From Chitinophagaceae bacterium IBVUCB2 (lineage in GTDB: Bacteria; Bacteroidota; Bacteroidia; Chitinophagales; Chitinophagaceae): a stretch of DNA of 64,000 nt. Within the stretch, counting starts at the first letter, position 1, and each line of letters begins with the position of its first letter. Shown in pieces: positions 1 through 9,518 of this stretch. Location of the stretch: NCBI GenBank assembly GCA_002127295.1, contig NFUV01000002.1:1-64000 (forward strand). Reading direction: 5' to 3'. The notes under the pieces are model-generated. The model made no database searches. It worked only from the letters and a program-made list of their open reading frames with translations, and was not told the origin of the DNA. A program made the translations under genes and the position numbers.

Positions 1-66
1 GGCCAACTGCCGGTAAGTGAATCCTTGCGTCAAATATTCGTTGACGGCTTGTTGTTTAATGTCCAT
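1..66 (-). CDS. IS3-family transposase OrfA-like protein, N-terminal 22 residues only
   Basis: The minus strand from 66 to 1 reads MDIKQQAVNEYLTQGFTYRQ followed by LA. This looks like the start of the helix-turn-helix domain of an IS3-type OrfA, which binds the ends of the element. The gene runs off the left edge of the window, so length, catalytic residues and integrity cannot be judged. The ATG at 66 sits about 40 bp inside the element end, a normal position for an OrfA start. It could also be another small HTH protein, but its position at a break in a SusC gene favours a transposase. Confidence 0.65.
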   Translation of the reverse strand, partial: MDIKQQAVNEYLTQGFTYRQLA

Positions 67-106
67 AAGTTTACTTTTTTGTGTAAACCTATTTCAGGAC
101 GAGACA
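1..106 (-). mobile_element. End of an IS3-like insertion sequence, rest outside window
   Basis: Read on the minus strand, the first 66 bases encode the start of a transposase-like helix-turn-helix protein. The roughly 40 bp before that start codon hold TCCTGAAATAGGTTTACAC, which resembles terminal repeats of Bacteroidota IS3-family elements as I remember them. The sequence of an unrelated gene, a SusC receptor, begins immediately afterwards. IS3 elements usually end in TG...CA; the CA at 105-106 fits that rule, so the junction is placed at about 100-106. The other end and any target-site duplication lie outside the window. Family assignment is from pattern memory and has not been searched. 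Confidence 0.65.
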
Positions 107-2539
107 GAGTATTATCCATTAGCATGGGAGTCTTACCGCAATGGATTGGTTTATGGACCATCAAATATTCCAATTGCAACAGCTAGTCAGATTGCAACCG
201 GAACTTTGCCCAGAAATGCAGGTGGTAATCAGATTTATTTATCTGGTCAATACCAGGACATTTATCAGTTATTGGGAGGTTATAATCCTTATACTGTTGG
301 AAATAGAGATATTGTTAGAACTGATGGAACTTTGAATCCTGCAGCGAGTTTATTATATGCTGATGATTTGAATTGGTTAGACCAGGCCTCTCGTACAGGA
401 ACCAGAAATGAGTATGGAGTTCTGTTTGGCTCAGGAACTGAAAAATCTGATTTTTCTGCTTCTTTCAATTATTTAAAAGAAGGCGGATGGGGTTTACGTT
501 CTGGATTATCCCGGTTTAGTGGAAGGGTAAATGGAAATGTTACTCCAACATCCTGGTTTAAAGCAGGCTTTAATCTTGCAGCTAACCGTACTAAATTTAA
601 TAATTCAGCTACCGGCGGTATTGTAAATCCTTTCTATTTTGCCAGGTATGCTGCCCCAATTTATCCAGTTTATCTTCACCAACAGGGAACTGGTCAGGTT
701 GTATTAGATGCTTTGGGAAAGCCAAGGTTTGACTATGGTAATGAGAATGGCTATACTCGTCCTTTCAATAGTGGCCGTCACTCCATTGCAGAGCATCTGT
801 TGAATAGGGATAATGATTTAAGAGATGCCCTTTCTGCCCGTACATATGGCGAGGTAATGTTTACACCATGGTTAAAATTCACTACTAATATTAGTTTTGA
901 TGTAACAAATAATGAGTCTGAAAGCTATGAGAACCCATTAGTGGGCGACGGGTATCCCTCAGGTCGTTATAGCAGAGGGCAAAGCAGGTCAACAAGTCAT
1001 ACATTCAATCAGCTTTTAAACTTTAATAAGAAATTCGGAAGCCATACACTTGATGTATTATTAGGTCATGAAAATTACAATAATATACAAACCGGATTGA
1101 CAGGTATGAGGATTGGACAAAGTTTTGATGATATTTATGTGTACTCAAACTTTATTACTATCAACTCTTTAAACTCATCTGTTACTGAAAACAGATCAGA
1201 AGGTTATTTCTCCAGAGTGAACTATGATTTTGCTAACAAGTATCTGCTTTCTGCTTCCATCAGGAGAGATGGTAACTCAAAATTCCCAAGAGATATCAGG
1301 TGGGCTAATTTCTGGTCCATCGGTGCTGCCTGGAAAATTGATGAAGAAAAATTCTTTAATGTTTCATGGATTGATATGTTGAAACTCCGTGCATCATATG
1401 GTGTAACGGGTAATTCTGAAACAGCTAATTATCCATACCAGGCAGGTTATAGCATAGGCTTTGATGATGATACTAGGCCCGGTGTAATTCTTTCTTCACT
1501 TGGCAGCCCTGCTCTGACATGGGAAACACAAAAGCCTTTTGACTTAGGTTTAGATTTTGCCTTCTTTAAAAATCGTCTATCGGGTACAATTGGGTATTTT
1601 ATCAGGAATAGCTCGGGATTAATTTTTAATGTACCTCAGCCATTACAAAATGGTGGTACCAGCGGTGGAGGATACACAATTGCTCAAAATATTGGCTCAA
1701 TGACGAATAAAGGTATTGAGATACAATTAACAGCGAGTGTAGTGCGTAAAAAAGATTTTAACTGGAATGTTACATTTAACGGTACATCATACAAAAATAA
1801 ATTGACTAAAATGCCTGAGATTACTCCGGTATTGACAAGTGTACCTTTTAGAAGAGAAGTAGGTAAATCTATTTACGACTTTTACACCCGAACTTATTAT
1901 GGAGTTGATCCGGCAGATGGTCAGGCACTTTATTTAGGTGCTATAACTTATAACCCGGCTAACTCAAGATTGAAAGACAACGGTAAAGGTGGTTTTGATA
2001 CGGTTACAATTGATCATAATAATGCCAGACAAACTTATATTGGAAAGAGCTCTTTACCCGATTGGTTTGGTAGCTTAGTTAATACTATATCTTATAAGAA
2101 CTTTGAATTAGGATTTGTATTCACTTACCAAATTGGTGGTTCTGTTTACGATGGTGTATACGGATCTCTAATGTCAACGGCAACTGCTGGTCAAACTTAT
2201 CATACTGATATTATGAAGCGTTGGCAGAAACCAGGTGATATTACCAATGTTCCAAGATTAGATAATACAAGGACCGCACAGTATGGTGCTGTATCAACTC
2301 GGTTCCTTACCAGTGCCACCTATTTCAGTCTAAATAATATCAATGTAGCTTATCAGATACCAGCTGGAGTTTTATCTAAAATCGGTGCTACCGGAGCAAG
2401 ATTGTTTATCAGTGCTGAAAATGTACGTTTCTTTACCAAGAGAAAAGGTATGAATGTAAACGGTAATTTTTCTGGACAAACCGGAGATACATATGATGCA
2501 GCTCGGGTAATTAATGCAGGTCTAAGTTTTAACTTTTAA
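107..2539 (+). pseudogene. SusC/RagA-type TonB-dependent receptor, 5' part cut off by IS insertion
   Basis: About 810 residues match the beta-barrel part of a SusC/RagA outer-membrane receptor, which imports glycan or peptide fragments together with a SusD lipoprotein. Visible signs are the stretch around residues WESYRNGLVYGPSN, the alternating aromatic barrel strands, and a C terminus ending in GLSFNF. Family members are usually about 1000 residues, with a signal peptide, a carboxypeptidase-like domain and a plug. All of these are missing because IS-like sequence replaces everything before about position 106. An open frame continues upstream to 17, but its first ~30 residues are translated IS end, not receptor. 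The start of the original gene presumably lies beyond the IS. Without a signal peptide the remaining part should not reach the outer membrane. Confidence 0.8.
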
Positions 2540-2620
2540 GTAATTGAAAAAGTAAAACATTGCGAATTATCAGATGATTCTATAAAAAAGTATTATTAGA
2601 AATTTTTTAAAAATTTTCAG

Positions 2621-4105
2621 ATGAAAAAAAATATTATAAATAAAATAGTGGCACTTTTTTTAGTGGCGCTATTGGGAACCGGTTGCAGCAAGGATTACCT
2701 CCAATTGGATCCTCCAGCTACACAAACCCCGGAAAACATTTTTGCTACCACCAAAAATGCTTTTGCTGCCATTAATGGAATACATAGAATGATGTATGTT
2801 CAATGGTACGGCACACAAGCTTTAGGTGGCCATAGTGGCAATATGATTTATATGGACCTGCTTGGAGAAGACTTTGTAATGCCTGCTCAGGCTAATGGCT
2901 GGTTTGTTACTGAGTATAGATGGCTTGGCCATCGCAACGACGTAGGTACTATTGGTCGCTTTAGCTATGGATTTTATTATTCTATTATCGGTAATGCTAA
3001 TGCCATTATTGCTAACATAGATAATGCAGAAGGACCTGATGCCGACAAAAAATTGATTAAAGGCCAGGCATATGCGTACAGAGCCTGGTGTTATTTTCAA
3101 ATGGTACAATTGTTTGGAGAAAGGTTTGACAAAACAAAGGCAAACGATGGCTTAGGTATGTCATTAGTATTAGCAACTCAAACAGGTTCATTACCCAGAA
3201 GTACGGTTGCGGAGACCTACACTCAGATTAATAAAGATATTGATCAGGCTATAACTTTATTGGATGGTATTGCAAGGCCTGCAAAATCTCATTTAAATGT
3301 AAACGTAGCAAGAGGCATTAAAGCAAGAATAGCATTGACCCAGCAAAACTGGACATTGGCTGCATCTACTGCTGCTTTGGCCCGCCAGGGTTTTTCGTTG
3401 ATGACGAATGCTCAATACCTGGAGGGATTCTCTAATACTACCAATCCTGAGTGGATGTGGGGAATTGATCATAGAGATGATCATAACACCTTCTTCTATT
3501 CTTTCTATGCATATTTAGGTAACTTTTCTTCTACTAATACAAGAGGAAATCCGAAAGCAATTTTTTCTCCTTTATATGATCAAATTACTGCCACCGATAT
3601 AAGGAAGCAATTGTGGGATCCTACAGGAACAAACGCATCTTTCCCGGTTGTTGCTGGTGGCACAAGATTTCCTTATATGACAAGGAAGTTTATGTTGGCT
3701 AATCCAGGCAACAGTAATGGGGATTTAGTATTTATGCGTACTGCTGAAATGTATTTAATAGAGGCTGAGGCTTTGGCAAGACAAGGTGGACAAGATGTTG
3801 CTGCACGTCAGGCATTGTTTGTATTAGCTAATCAAAGAGACCCTAATTATGTTCTTTCAACTAATAGCGGTCAAGCTTTAATAAATGAAATTATGATTCA
3901 GCGTAGAGTTGAATTATGGGCGGAAGGATTTCGTTTTTATGATTTAAAAAGGTTAAATGAGCCTTTAAATAGAGCTGGCGGAAATCATAACAATACTGTA
4001 GCTCAAATAATACAAGAGCCTGCAGGTACTGTGAACTGGCAATTCTTAATTCCAAGAGTTGAGATTGAATATACTTTAGGTGTTGTGGTGCAGAATCCTC
4101 TTTAA
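2621..4105 (+). CDS. SusD/RagB-family outer-membrane lipoprotein
   Basis: This 494-residue protein has a lipoprotein signal with lipobox LGTGC (Cys22), then the SusD start SKDYLQLDPPA. The SusD C-terminal pattern is also present (RTAEMYLIEAEALAR, IMIQRRVELWAEGFRFYDLKR), where helices carry the TPR-like scaffold. SusD proteins cap the SusC barrel on the cell surface and capture the substrate. It lies 81 bp after the susC remnant, the usual order. Since its receptor is interrupted, this SusD may lack its partner unless another SusC substitutes. The substrate cannot be told from sequence; no glycoside hydrolase or peptidase is next to the pair. Confidence 0.92.
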   Translation: MKKNIINKIVALFLVALLGTGCSKDYLQLDPPATQTPENIFATTKNAFAAINGIHRMMYVQWYGTQALGGHSGNMIYMDLLGEDFVMPAQANGWFVTEYRWLGHRNDVGTIGRFSYGFYYSIIGNANAIIANIDNAEGPDADKKLIKGQAYAYRAWCYFQMVQLFGERFDKTKANDGLGMSLVLATQTGSLPRSTVAETYTQINKDIDQAITLLDGIARPAKSHLNVNVARGIKARIALTQQNWTLAASTAALARQGFSLMTNAQYLEGFSNTTNPEWMWGIDHRDDHNTFFYSFYAYLGNFSSTNTRGNPKAIFSPLYDQITATDIRKQLWDPTGTNASFPVVAGGTRFPYMTRKFMLANPGNSNGDLVFMRTAEMYLIEAEALARQGGQDVAARQALFVLANQRDPNYVLSTNSGQALINEIMIQRRVELWAEGFRFYDLKRLNEPLNRAGGNHNNTVAQIIQEPAGTVNWQFLIPRVEIEYTLGVVVQNPL

Positions 4106-4121
4106 TAAAACTTCAATAATT

Positions 4122-4156
4122 AAAAAAGGCTATCTCATTATGAGATAGCCTTTTTT
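4122..4156. terminator. Bidirectional terminator between susD and hisS
   Basis: A 16-bp perfect stem (AAAAAAGGCTATCTCA with its complement) with a 3-base loop is flanked by A and T runs, so it can work on both strands. Its right edge overlaps the hisS stop codon at 4155-4157. Confidence 0.9.
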
Positions 4157-5519
4157 AATTAAAAATCGAATGAATTAATTCATCAAAATCAATTTCCCGC
4201 TGCTCCCCCTTTCGTATATCTTTTACCACTGCCTTTTTTGCTGCAATTTCTTTTTCTCCGATAATTATAACGAACGGAATATTTTTCTTCTCTGCATATT
4301 TAAACTGCTTATCAAATTTTGCAGCTTCATGATATAGTTCGCAACGGATATTGTGTTGGCGCATCTCCTGCATTAATGGGAAAGCAATTTTACTCTCTTT
4401 TTCACTAAGGTTAAAGAATAAAGCTTGTGTGCTGATAAATACATCGTCGGGAAATAATTTCAATTCTTCCATTACATCATAAATCCTGTCCACCCCAAAT
4501 GAAATACCAACACCCGGAATTCCCGCAACTCCAAATAAACCGGTTAAATCATCATAGCGGCCACCCCCTCCGATGCTACCCATCTTTACTTCCGCAGGAG
4601 CTTTTGCTTCAAAGATGATTCCTGTGTAATAATTTAGACCTCTTGCAAGCGTTGGGTCGATTATAAGACTTGCTGATGATGAATGCTCAACTACATGTTT
4701 TATTTCTTCAATTCCTTTTTTTCCTGTGGCTGTCTGCCCGATCAAGGAAAAGAGATTCGATAAGATATTATTATTATCTCCGGAAATACCTAAATAATTT
4801 TCAATAATAGCAGTTTGTTCACCTGTTAATCCACGGTTGATTAATTCTTCTTTTACTTTTTCCAATCCAATTTTATCAAGCTTATCAATAGCAATAGTTA
4901 TATCCATCATTTTATCAGCACCGCCACATATTTCTGCTAAGCCTGCTAATATTTGCCGATGATTTATTCTTAGTTCATAATTAATAAGTCCCAATTTTAT
5001 AAATACCTCCTGGTAGATAGAAATTAATTCAACTTCATTTAGTAACGATTTACTACCTACTACATCAGCATCGCATTGGTAAAATTCACGGTAACGTCCC
5101 CTTTGTGGCCGGTCAGCTCTCCATACGGGCTGAACCTGGTAACGTTTAAACGGAAAATTCAATGTGTTATGATTCATTGCTACGTATCTGGCAAAGGGAA
5201 TTGTAAGGTCGTATTTCAAAGCTCTCTCAGTAATCCCATTTGTGCTTTTTCCAGAGAGCACTTTTTCAAAATCTTCTCTTACCTGCTTTTCTTTTACAGG
5301 ATTGTCGAGTCCGTTGTTCAGGATTTTAAAAATTAATTTATCTCCTTCATCACCATACTTACCCATTAATGTATCAAGGTTTTCCAGGGCTGGTGTTTCC
5401 AATGGCTGAAATCCGTAGAGTTCAAATACTGATTTAATGATATTCAGAATATAGTTTCGTTTACGAACTACATCCGGCCCGAAATCTCTTGTTCCTTGTG
5501 GTAGTGATGGTTTTCCCAT
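4155..5519 (-). CDS. hisS: Histidine--tRNA ligase
   Basis: A 454-residue class II aminoacyl-tRNA synthetase that charges tRNA-His. Class II and HisRS motifs are visible: TLMGKYGDEGDKLIFKI near residues 50-68, the motif 2 region RADRPQRGRYREFYQCDADV, the HisRS signature LARGLNYYTG, and motif 3-like GSIGGGGRYDDLTG. The C-terminal anticodon-binding domain (DDVFISTQALFF onward) is complete. Length is normal. The start MGKPSLPQGTRDFGPD is typical. It follows the phosphatase gene by 9 bp and is probably co-transcribed with it. Confidence 0.97.
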   Translation of the reverse strand: MGKPSLPQGTRDFGPDVVRKRNYILNIIKSVFELYGFQPLETPALENLDTLMGKYGDEGDKLIFKILNNGLDNPVKEKQVREDFEKVLSGKSTNGITERALKYDLTIPFARYVAMNHNTLNFPFKRYQVQPVWRADRPQRGRYREFYQCDADVVGSKSLLNEVELISIYQEVFIKLGLINYELRINHRQILAGLAEICGGADKMMDITIAIDKLDKIGLEKVKEELINRGLTGEQTAIIENYLGISGDNNNILSNLFSLIGQTATGKKGIEEIKHVVEHSSSASLIIDPTLARGLNYYTGIIFEAKAPAEVKMGSIGGGGRYDDLTGLFGVAGIPGVGISFGVDRIYDVMEELKLFPDDVFISTQALFFNLSEKESKIAFPLMQEMRQHNIRCELYHEAAKFDKQFKYAEKKNIPFVIIIGEKEIAAKKAVVKDIRKGEQREIDFDELIHSIFN

Positions 5520-5528
5520 TAAGTATGA

Positions 5529-6029
5529 TTAAATCGAATTAGAAGTTTCTTGTTGCAAAGCTCCTTTAGGAATGGGGGAGTATTTTGCTATTATTGCATC
5601 GCAAGCTTTGTTAATAAGACTGTATGCTTCATGATACCCTGGTTCAGTTCCATACCATGGGTCAGGCACATCAAGATTTTGGCCGGGATGTAATTCATTC
5701 ATCAGGAAGTCAATTTTAGATGGATCGAATTTCTTACCTGCTATCTTTTTTACTTCATCTAATACATCGGCAGCCAGCACATATATCTTATCATATAGTT
5801 CAAAATCATTAGCCGTAAACTTTGTAGACCGTTGTTGACTAATATCAATTCCATTAAGTTTAGCCACTTTCTGGGAAAAATGGTGTGGTGCTTCGCCTGT
5901 GTGATAACCATTAGTTCCAGCACTATTTATGCTCCATTTTAAGCCAGACCTGAATGCCTTATCCTGTAAAATGCCTTCCGCTAAGGGACTGCGGCAAATA
6001 TTACCCAGGCAAACCATTAAAACTTTCAT
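5529..6029 (-). CDS. Low-molecular-weight protein-tyrosine phosphatase
   Basis: A 166-residue LMW-PTP. The phosphate-binding loop C-L-G-N-I-C-R is at residues 7-13, followed by SP, with nucleophile Cys7 and Arg13. The general acid Asp123 lies in the conserved VPDPWYG segment. Such enzymes dephosphorylate tyrosine residues or small phospho-esters in the cytoplasm. In many bacteria they act on exopolysaccharide tyrosine kinases, but no such kinase is nearby, so the substrate is unknown. It sits directly upstream of hisS. A perfect -7 box lies just 4 nt before the ATG. Confidence 0.95.
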   Translation of the reverse strand: MKVLMVCLGNICRSPLAEGILQDKAFRSGLKWSINSAGTNGYHTGEAPHHFSQKVAKLNGIDISQQRSTKFTANDFELYDKIYVLAADVLDEVKKIAGKKFDPSKIDFLMNELHPGQNLDVPDPWYGTEPGYHEAYSLINKACDAIIAKYSPIPKGALQQETSNSI

Positions 6030-6033
6030 TTGG

Positions 6034-6041
6034 CAAATATA
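6034..6041 (-). promoter_or_regulatory. -7 promoter element of the phosphatase-hisS unit
   Basis: Read on the minus strand this is TATATTTG, a perfect TAnnTTTG. Only CCAA separates it from the ATG at 6029, so the start site of transcription should fall at or next to the start codon (see findings). Confidence 0.55.
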
Positions 6042-6291
6042 ATCATGGCAGGGAACATTGCCGTTTGGTATAAGCAGATACTCAACATCTTGTTGATAAT
6101 TAACTAACAGTAGTTTATGGATTTACAAACCTGAAGCATCTGTTTAATGGTTAGATTAGAAATAAACCAGGTGCTTGTTAGAGCCGTGTGAGAGGAAAAT
6201 TAGAAAGTTGTAAAAGAATCTTCCATTGCTAATATTTATTGGAGAAGGGACTAAATTTTTAATAATTTGCCGTTCCCGAAAAAAGTCACTC

Positions 6292-6537
6292 ATGTTTGAA
6301 GAATACGAAAATAAAAAACGAAAGCAGGTAGCGTCTATGAAGTCGTTGATGGACTATGGTATGGGGATATTAATCCTGTTATTGGGACTATTTTTTTTAT
6401 TTCGAAGAAAACTTGGAAAGATTGAGTTGAATGAGAAGTTTCCCCCTGATAATATTGATATAATTTTCGGCAGCTTTTGTTTATTGTACGGGGCATGGAG
6501 AATTTACAGGGGCTATAAAAAAAACTATTTTAAATGA
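6292..6537 (+). CDS. Small two-helix membrane protein of unknown function
   Basis: About 81 residues starting MFEEYENKKRKQ. Two hydrophobic segments are seen, GMGILILLLGLFFLF (about 23-37) and IIFGSFCLLYGAW (about 58-70), with a basic tail. The frame is open from 6226, but the ATG at 6292 is preferred. It follows a TAATTTG-like -7 box near 6262-6270 and gives a charged cytoplasmic N terminus. Its stop overlaps the next start (ATGA), showing translational coupling to the PstS-like gene. As I recall, small membrane proteins like this sit between tonB and pstS-like genes in related genomes. Function is not known. Confidence 0.75.
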   Translation: MFEEYENKKRKQVASMKSLMDYGMGILILLLGLFFLFRRKLGKIELNEKFPPDNIDIIFGSFCLLYGAWRIYRGYKKNYFK

Positions 6538-7469
6538 TTGAAATCCGTACTGCGAATAAAAATATTGTTGCTGCATTTGTGTTATTGATGTTTTTATTAT
6601 CAGCATGCAAATCGTATAAAGAACAGGAAGAGCACCTGGCTGATACTCCTTACAGAGGAACTATCTATGTAAGTGCGGATGAAACTTTTAAAACAGTTAT
6701 AGACGAGCAGGTACAAGTATATGAATCCAATTTCCCGGGTACGAAAATTATGGTTTCGTACAAACCGGAAGCAGAGTGTTTAAAAGACTTGATGGTAGAT
6801 AGTGTAAGAATGGTAATTGTTACCAGAAGACATTCAGAAGAAGAAAAAGAATTTCTGGCAGATTCAATGAAAGTATTATTACGCAGTATGACAGTGGCAA
6901 GAGATGGGATAGCAATTATTTTGCATCCTTCTGAAAAAGACTCCTTGTTTACTATGAAAGACATCAAAGAAATACTTGCCGGGACTTTTAAGAAAAATTT
7001 AATACCCGTATTTGATGGGGTAAAAGCAACCAGTACCGTACGTTTCGTCATCGATTCAGTGTTGCGTGGCGATTCGTTGACAAAGAATGCAATGGCAGCC
7101 CGCAGCAGCGAAGGTGTTATCGAATATGTCTCTAAGAATCCCGGAGTGATTGGTTTTATAGGCGTAGGCTGGATTGGCAACCCGGAAGACACATCGCAAC
7201 TGAGTTTTTTGAATAAGGTAAGAGTAGGAGCAATAGAAAGTACAGATATCCCGGACTCATATGTTAAAGCTTACCAGGCAAACATTTACATAAAGCGGTA
7301 TCCTATGGTACGGGATTTGAATTATATACTAAAAGAGAATTACAGAGGTTTGGGAACAGGGTTCGCAAATTTCATGAGTGGAGAGATTGGACAATTGATT
7401 TTCAGAAGAGCTTACCTGGCGCCAGCACAAAAAAAATTAGGCATCAGGCCGGTGAAACTGAACGAGTAG
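6534..7469 (+). CDS. PstS-like phosphate-binding lipoprotein (PBP superfamily)
   Basis: A 311-residue lipoprotein with lipobox LLSAC (Cys25) and a type 2 periplasmic-binding fold of the PstS group. It has a beta start RGTIYVSADETF, the segment KPEAECLKDLMVDSVRMVIVTRR, the hinge region DGIAIILHPSEKDSLFTMKDIKEILAG, and GVIGFIGVGWIG. PstS proteins bind phosphate for an ABC importer, but no pstCAB is near. In Bacteroidota this branch commonly accompanies ExbB/ExbD/TonB genes, so its ligand and role may differ from true PstS. It overlaps the upstream small membrane gene by 4 bp and precedes a TPR gene by 40 bp. Confidence 0.85.
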   Translation: MIEIRTANKNIVAAFVLLMFLLSACKSYKEQEEHLADTPYRGTIYVSADETFKTVIDEQVQVYESNFPGTKIMVSYKPEAECLKDLMVDSVRMVIVTRRHSEEEKEFLADSMKVLLRSMTVARDGIAIILHPSEKDSLFTMKDIKEILAGTFKKNLIPVFDGVKATSTVRFVIDSVLRGDSLTKNAMAARSSEGVIEYVSKNPGVIGFIGVGWIGNPEDTSQLSFLNKVRVGAIESTDIPDSYVKAYQANIYIKRYPMVRDLNYILKENYRGLGTGFANFMSGEIGQLIFRRAYLAPAQKKLGIRPVKLNE

Positions 7470-7509
7470 ACAAAGTATTTATATTTACAACAATTAAAAG
7501 AAGAAGAAA

Positions 7510-9309
7510 ATGAAGAAAACCGTATTCACATTTTTAGCCTCGGGATTGATTATGATAACGGGGTTGAAAGCACAGACCATTCAAGAGGGTAAAAGCCACT
7601 TGTATGCAAAAAGGTACAACAGTGCCAAGTCGGTGTTTGAAAAATTATTGGCTGTAAATCCTAATAGTATTGAAGCTACTTATTGGTTAGGTCAGTCTAT
7701 TTTGGAAATGGATGAAATTGCCAGCTCCCGCCGGGCTGCTGCAGGTCAGCTATATTCAAAAGCGCTACAAACAACTTCAAACGCACCTTTAATTTTAGTA
7801 GGAATGGGACATGTGGACTTGTTGGACAACAAACCCGCAGATGCCCGTCAGAAGTTTGAGACAGCTTTAACAATGACAAAAACTAAAAGAGGAGATGATC
7901 CGGCTATTCTTACTGCCATTGGCCGTGCGAATGTAGATGCTAAGAATGGCGATTTTCAGTATGCGATAGATAAATTGCAGGCAGCAGCTGATAAAGGCGA
8001 GAAAAACGCTGAAATATTTCTTGAATTAGGTAATGCATATCGTAAAGCCAGACCCGGTGAAGGTGGTGGAGATGCCTTTAAAAGCTATAAAAAAGCATTG
8101 GAGATTGACCCAAAATTTGCGGTGGCAAGTTTAAGGCTGGCGCAGTTATTTGAATCACAAAAAAACCATGAGCTTATTCTGGAATACCTGAATGAGTCTG
8201 TAACCAGGGATCCTGGATTTACCGCAGGCTATTTTGAATTGTTTTACTATTACTTCTTACGTCAAAAAAATGAAGAAGCAGAAGCGCAGTTAAACAAATA
8301 CATCAATAGCAAGCCTGATAAAGATATCCAGGATGAGTTTCTCTATGCACAGCTTTGTTGGGTACGTAAAGATTTTGCTTGTGCTATTACAAAAGCAGAA
8401 AGTGTAATTGCAGCTTTGGGTGAAAAAACAAAACCTAAAGTTTACAGATTATTAGCAGATGCATATTTTCAGAAAGGAGATTTTGCTTCAGCTAAAAAAT
8501 ACAGTGACCTGTTTTTTGCAAAAAAGAATCCAGATGATTATATCTCTTACGACCATAAGTTAAGGGCTGAAGTATTATCAAAAACAGGTGGTACCAAAGA
8601 AGAGATTCTTAATAACTATATACAAGGTGTTGAATTAGATACTACGGTAGCCGATAAAGTTGATTTTCTTAAAAAAGCCGCAGCGGATTTTAAGGAAAAG
8701 AAATGGAGAGCCGAGGAGGCCATTATATTAGAAAAGTTAATTGCTACAAAGCCTAAACCAATCATTAACGACTATTTTGATATGGCATTAGCACACTACT
8801 TTACTCCGAACTATGAAAAAACAAGGGAGACGGCTCTAAAGATGATAGAATTGTATCCTGACCAAATTTATGGTTATGAATGGGCCTATAATGCAAGTAT
8901 AACAATGGCTACTGACACATTAAGAGCAGAATCATCCAGAGATTCTATAAAAGTAGCGATGACAGCACCGGACGCTTTGAAAATGTATGATTTTACCAAG
9001 GCTGATACCGTGAAATATAGAAAACAATATTTGAGCTCTATAAAATTTTTAGCCCAATACTATATTAATATAGCTAAGGACAAAGAAAAATCCATAGAAT
9101 ATTTTACAAAATGGCTTGAGGTAGATCCCGCAAACTCAGCAGACATTACTAAATATATCGAACAAATAAAGAAAATGCCTGCAACTAAGCAATCTGCCAG
9201 CGGTACTAAACCTGGCGCTTCATCAGGAAAGGTGAAAAGCCCTCCTGCAAAAGCGGTGGTGAAAACAAAACCATCGACAAGTTTAAAAACTATGTACTCA
9301 AAAGCATAA
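7510..9309 (+). CDS. Secreted TPR-repeat protein
   Basis: A 599-residue protein with a signal peptide ending LKAQ (about residue 22) and many tetratricopeptide repeats. Examples are the segments around AKRYNSAKSVFEKLLAVNPN, ALEIDPKFAVASLRLAQLFE and YFTKWLEVDPANSADITKYI. TPR arrays are protein-binding scaffolds, so it probably acts in the periplasm or at the envelope. The C terminus (after about residue 560) is a Lys/Pro/Ser-rich, low-complexity tail. It ends the three-gene unit with the small membrane protein and the PstS-like lipoprotein, and a terminator follows. The partner is unknown; a link to TonB function is inferred only from the usual gene neighbourhood. Confidence 0.88.
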   Translation: MKKTVFTFLASGLIMITGLKAQTIQEGKSHLYAKRYNSAKSVFEKLLAVNPNSIEATYWLGQSILEMDEIASSRRAAAGQLYSKALQTTSNAPLILVGMGHVDLLDNKPADARQKFETALTMTKTKRGDDPAILTAIGRANVDAKNGDFQYAIDKLQAAADKGEKNAEIFLELGNAYRKARPGEGGGDAFKSYKKALEIDPKFAVASLRLAQLFESQKNHELILEYLNESVTRDPGFTAGYFELFYYYFLRQKNEEAEAQLNKYINSKPDKDIQDEFLYAQLCWVRKDFACAITKAESVIAALGEKTKPKVYRLLADAYFQKGDFASAKKYSDLFFAKKNPDDYISYDHKLRAEVLSKTGGTKEEILNNYIQGVELDTTVADKVDFLKKAAADFKEKKWRAEEAIILEKLIATKPKPIINDYFDMALAHYFTPNYEKTRETALKMIELYPDQIYGYEWAYNASITMATDTLRAESSRDSIKVAMTAPDALKMYDFTKADTVKYRKQYLSSIKFLAQYYINIAKDKEKSIEYFTKWLEVDPANSADITKYIEQIKKMPATKQSASGTKPGASSGKVKSPPAKAVVKTKPSTSLKTMYSKA

Positions 9310-9333
9310 AAACTCGGTTTTCTTCTTTTACAA

Positions 9334-9370
9334 TGAAAATCCCTTGTCTCTTTTGGCAGGGGATTTTTCA
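9334..9370 (+). terminator. Terminator after the TPR gene
   Basis: The arms TGAAAATCCC (9334-9343) and GGGATTTTTCA (9360-9370) form a stem with a 16-base loop and one extra T, with the T run inside the 3' arm. It separates the TPR unit from nuo. Confidence 0.7.
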
Positions 9371-9492
9371 TTTTAGCCCGAGCAATCTTGACGGAATGAG
9401 TAAAAGTTTATAGAGCGATTAGTCTCTATATGTTGTAGTATTAATCATCCTTTTAAGGCCATTTTAGTTAAGGTATTTTGAGCCTACCACCT

Positions 9493-9500
9493 TATTTTTG
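9493..9500 (+). promoter_or_regulatory. -7 promoter element of the nuo operon
   Basis: TATTTTTG is a perfect TAnnTTTG, 18 nt before the ATG at 9519. It shows that the in-frame TTG at 9498, which lies inside the box, is not the nuoA start. No clear -33 TTTG is found at the ideal spacing. Confidence 0.65.
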
Positions 9501-9518
9501 CCGATAGAGAAAACACCT

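Noticed and set aside
17-106. Open frame extending the SusC protein to a start at 17 with a hydrophobic, signal-like N terminus
   Set aside because: The bases are the opposite strand of an IS end and a transposase start; the hydrophobicity is accidental.
6181-6198. GAGCCGTGTGAGAGGAAA, like the 5' half of a group II intron domain V
   Set aside because: The complementary 3' arm is missing and no intron-encoded protein is near; 18 bases alone are not enough.
9498-9518. Upstream TTG start for nuoA
   Set aside because: The codon overlaps the TATTTTTG promoter box; the ATG at 9519 gives the usual protein start.
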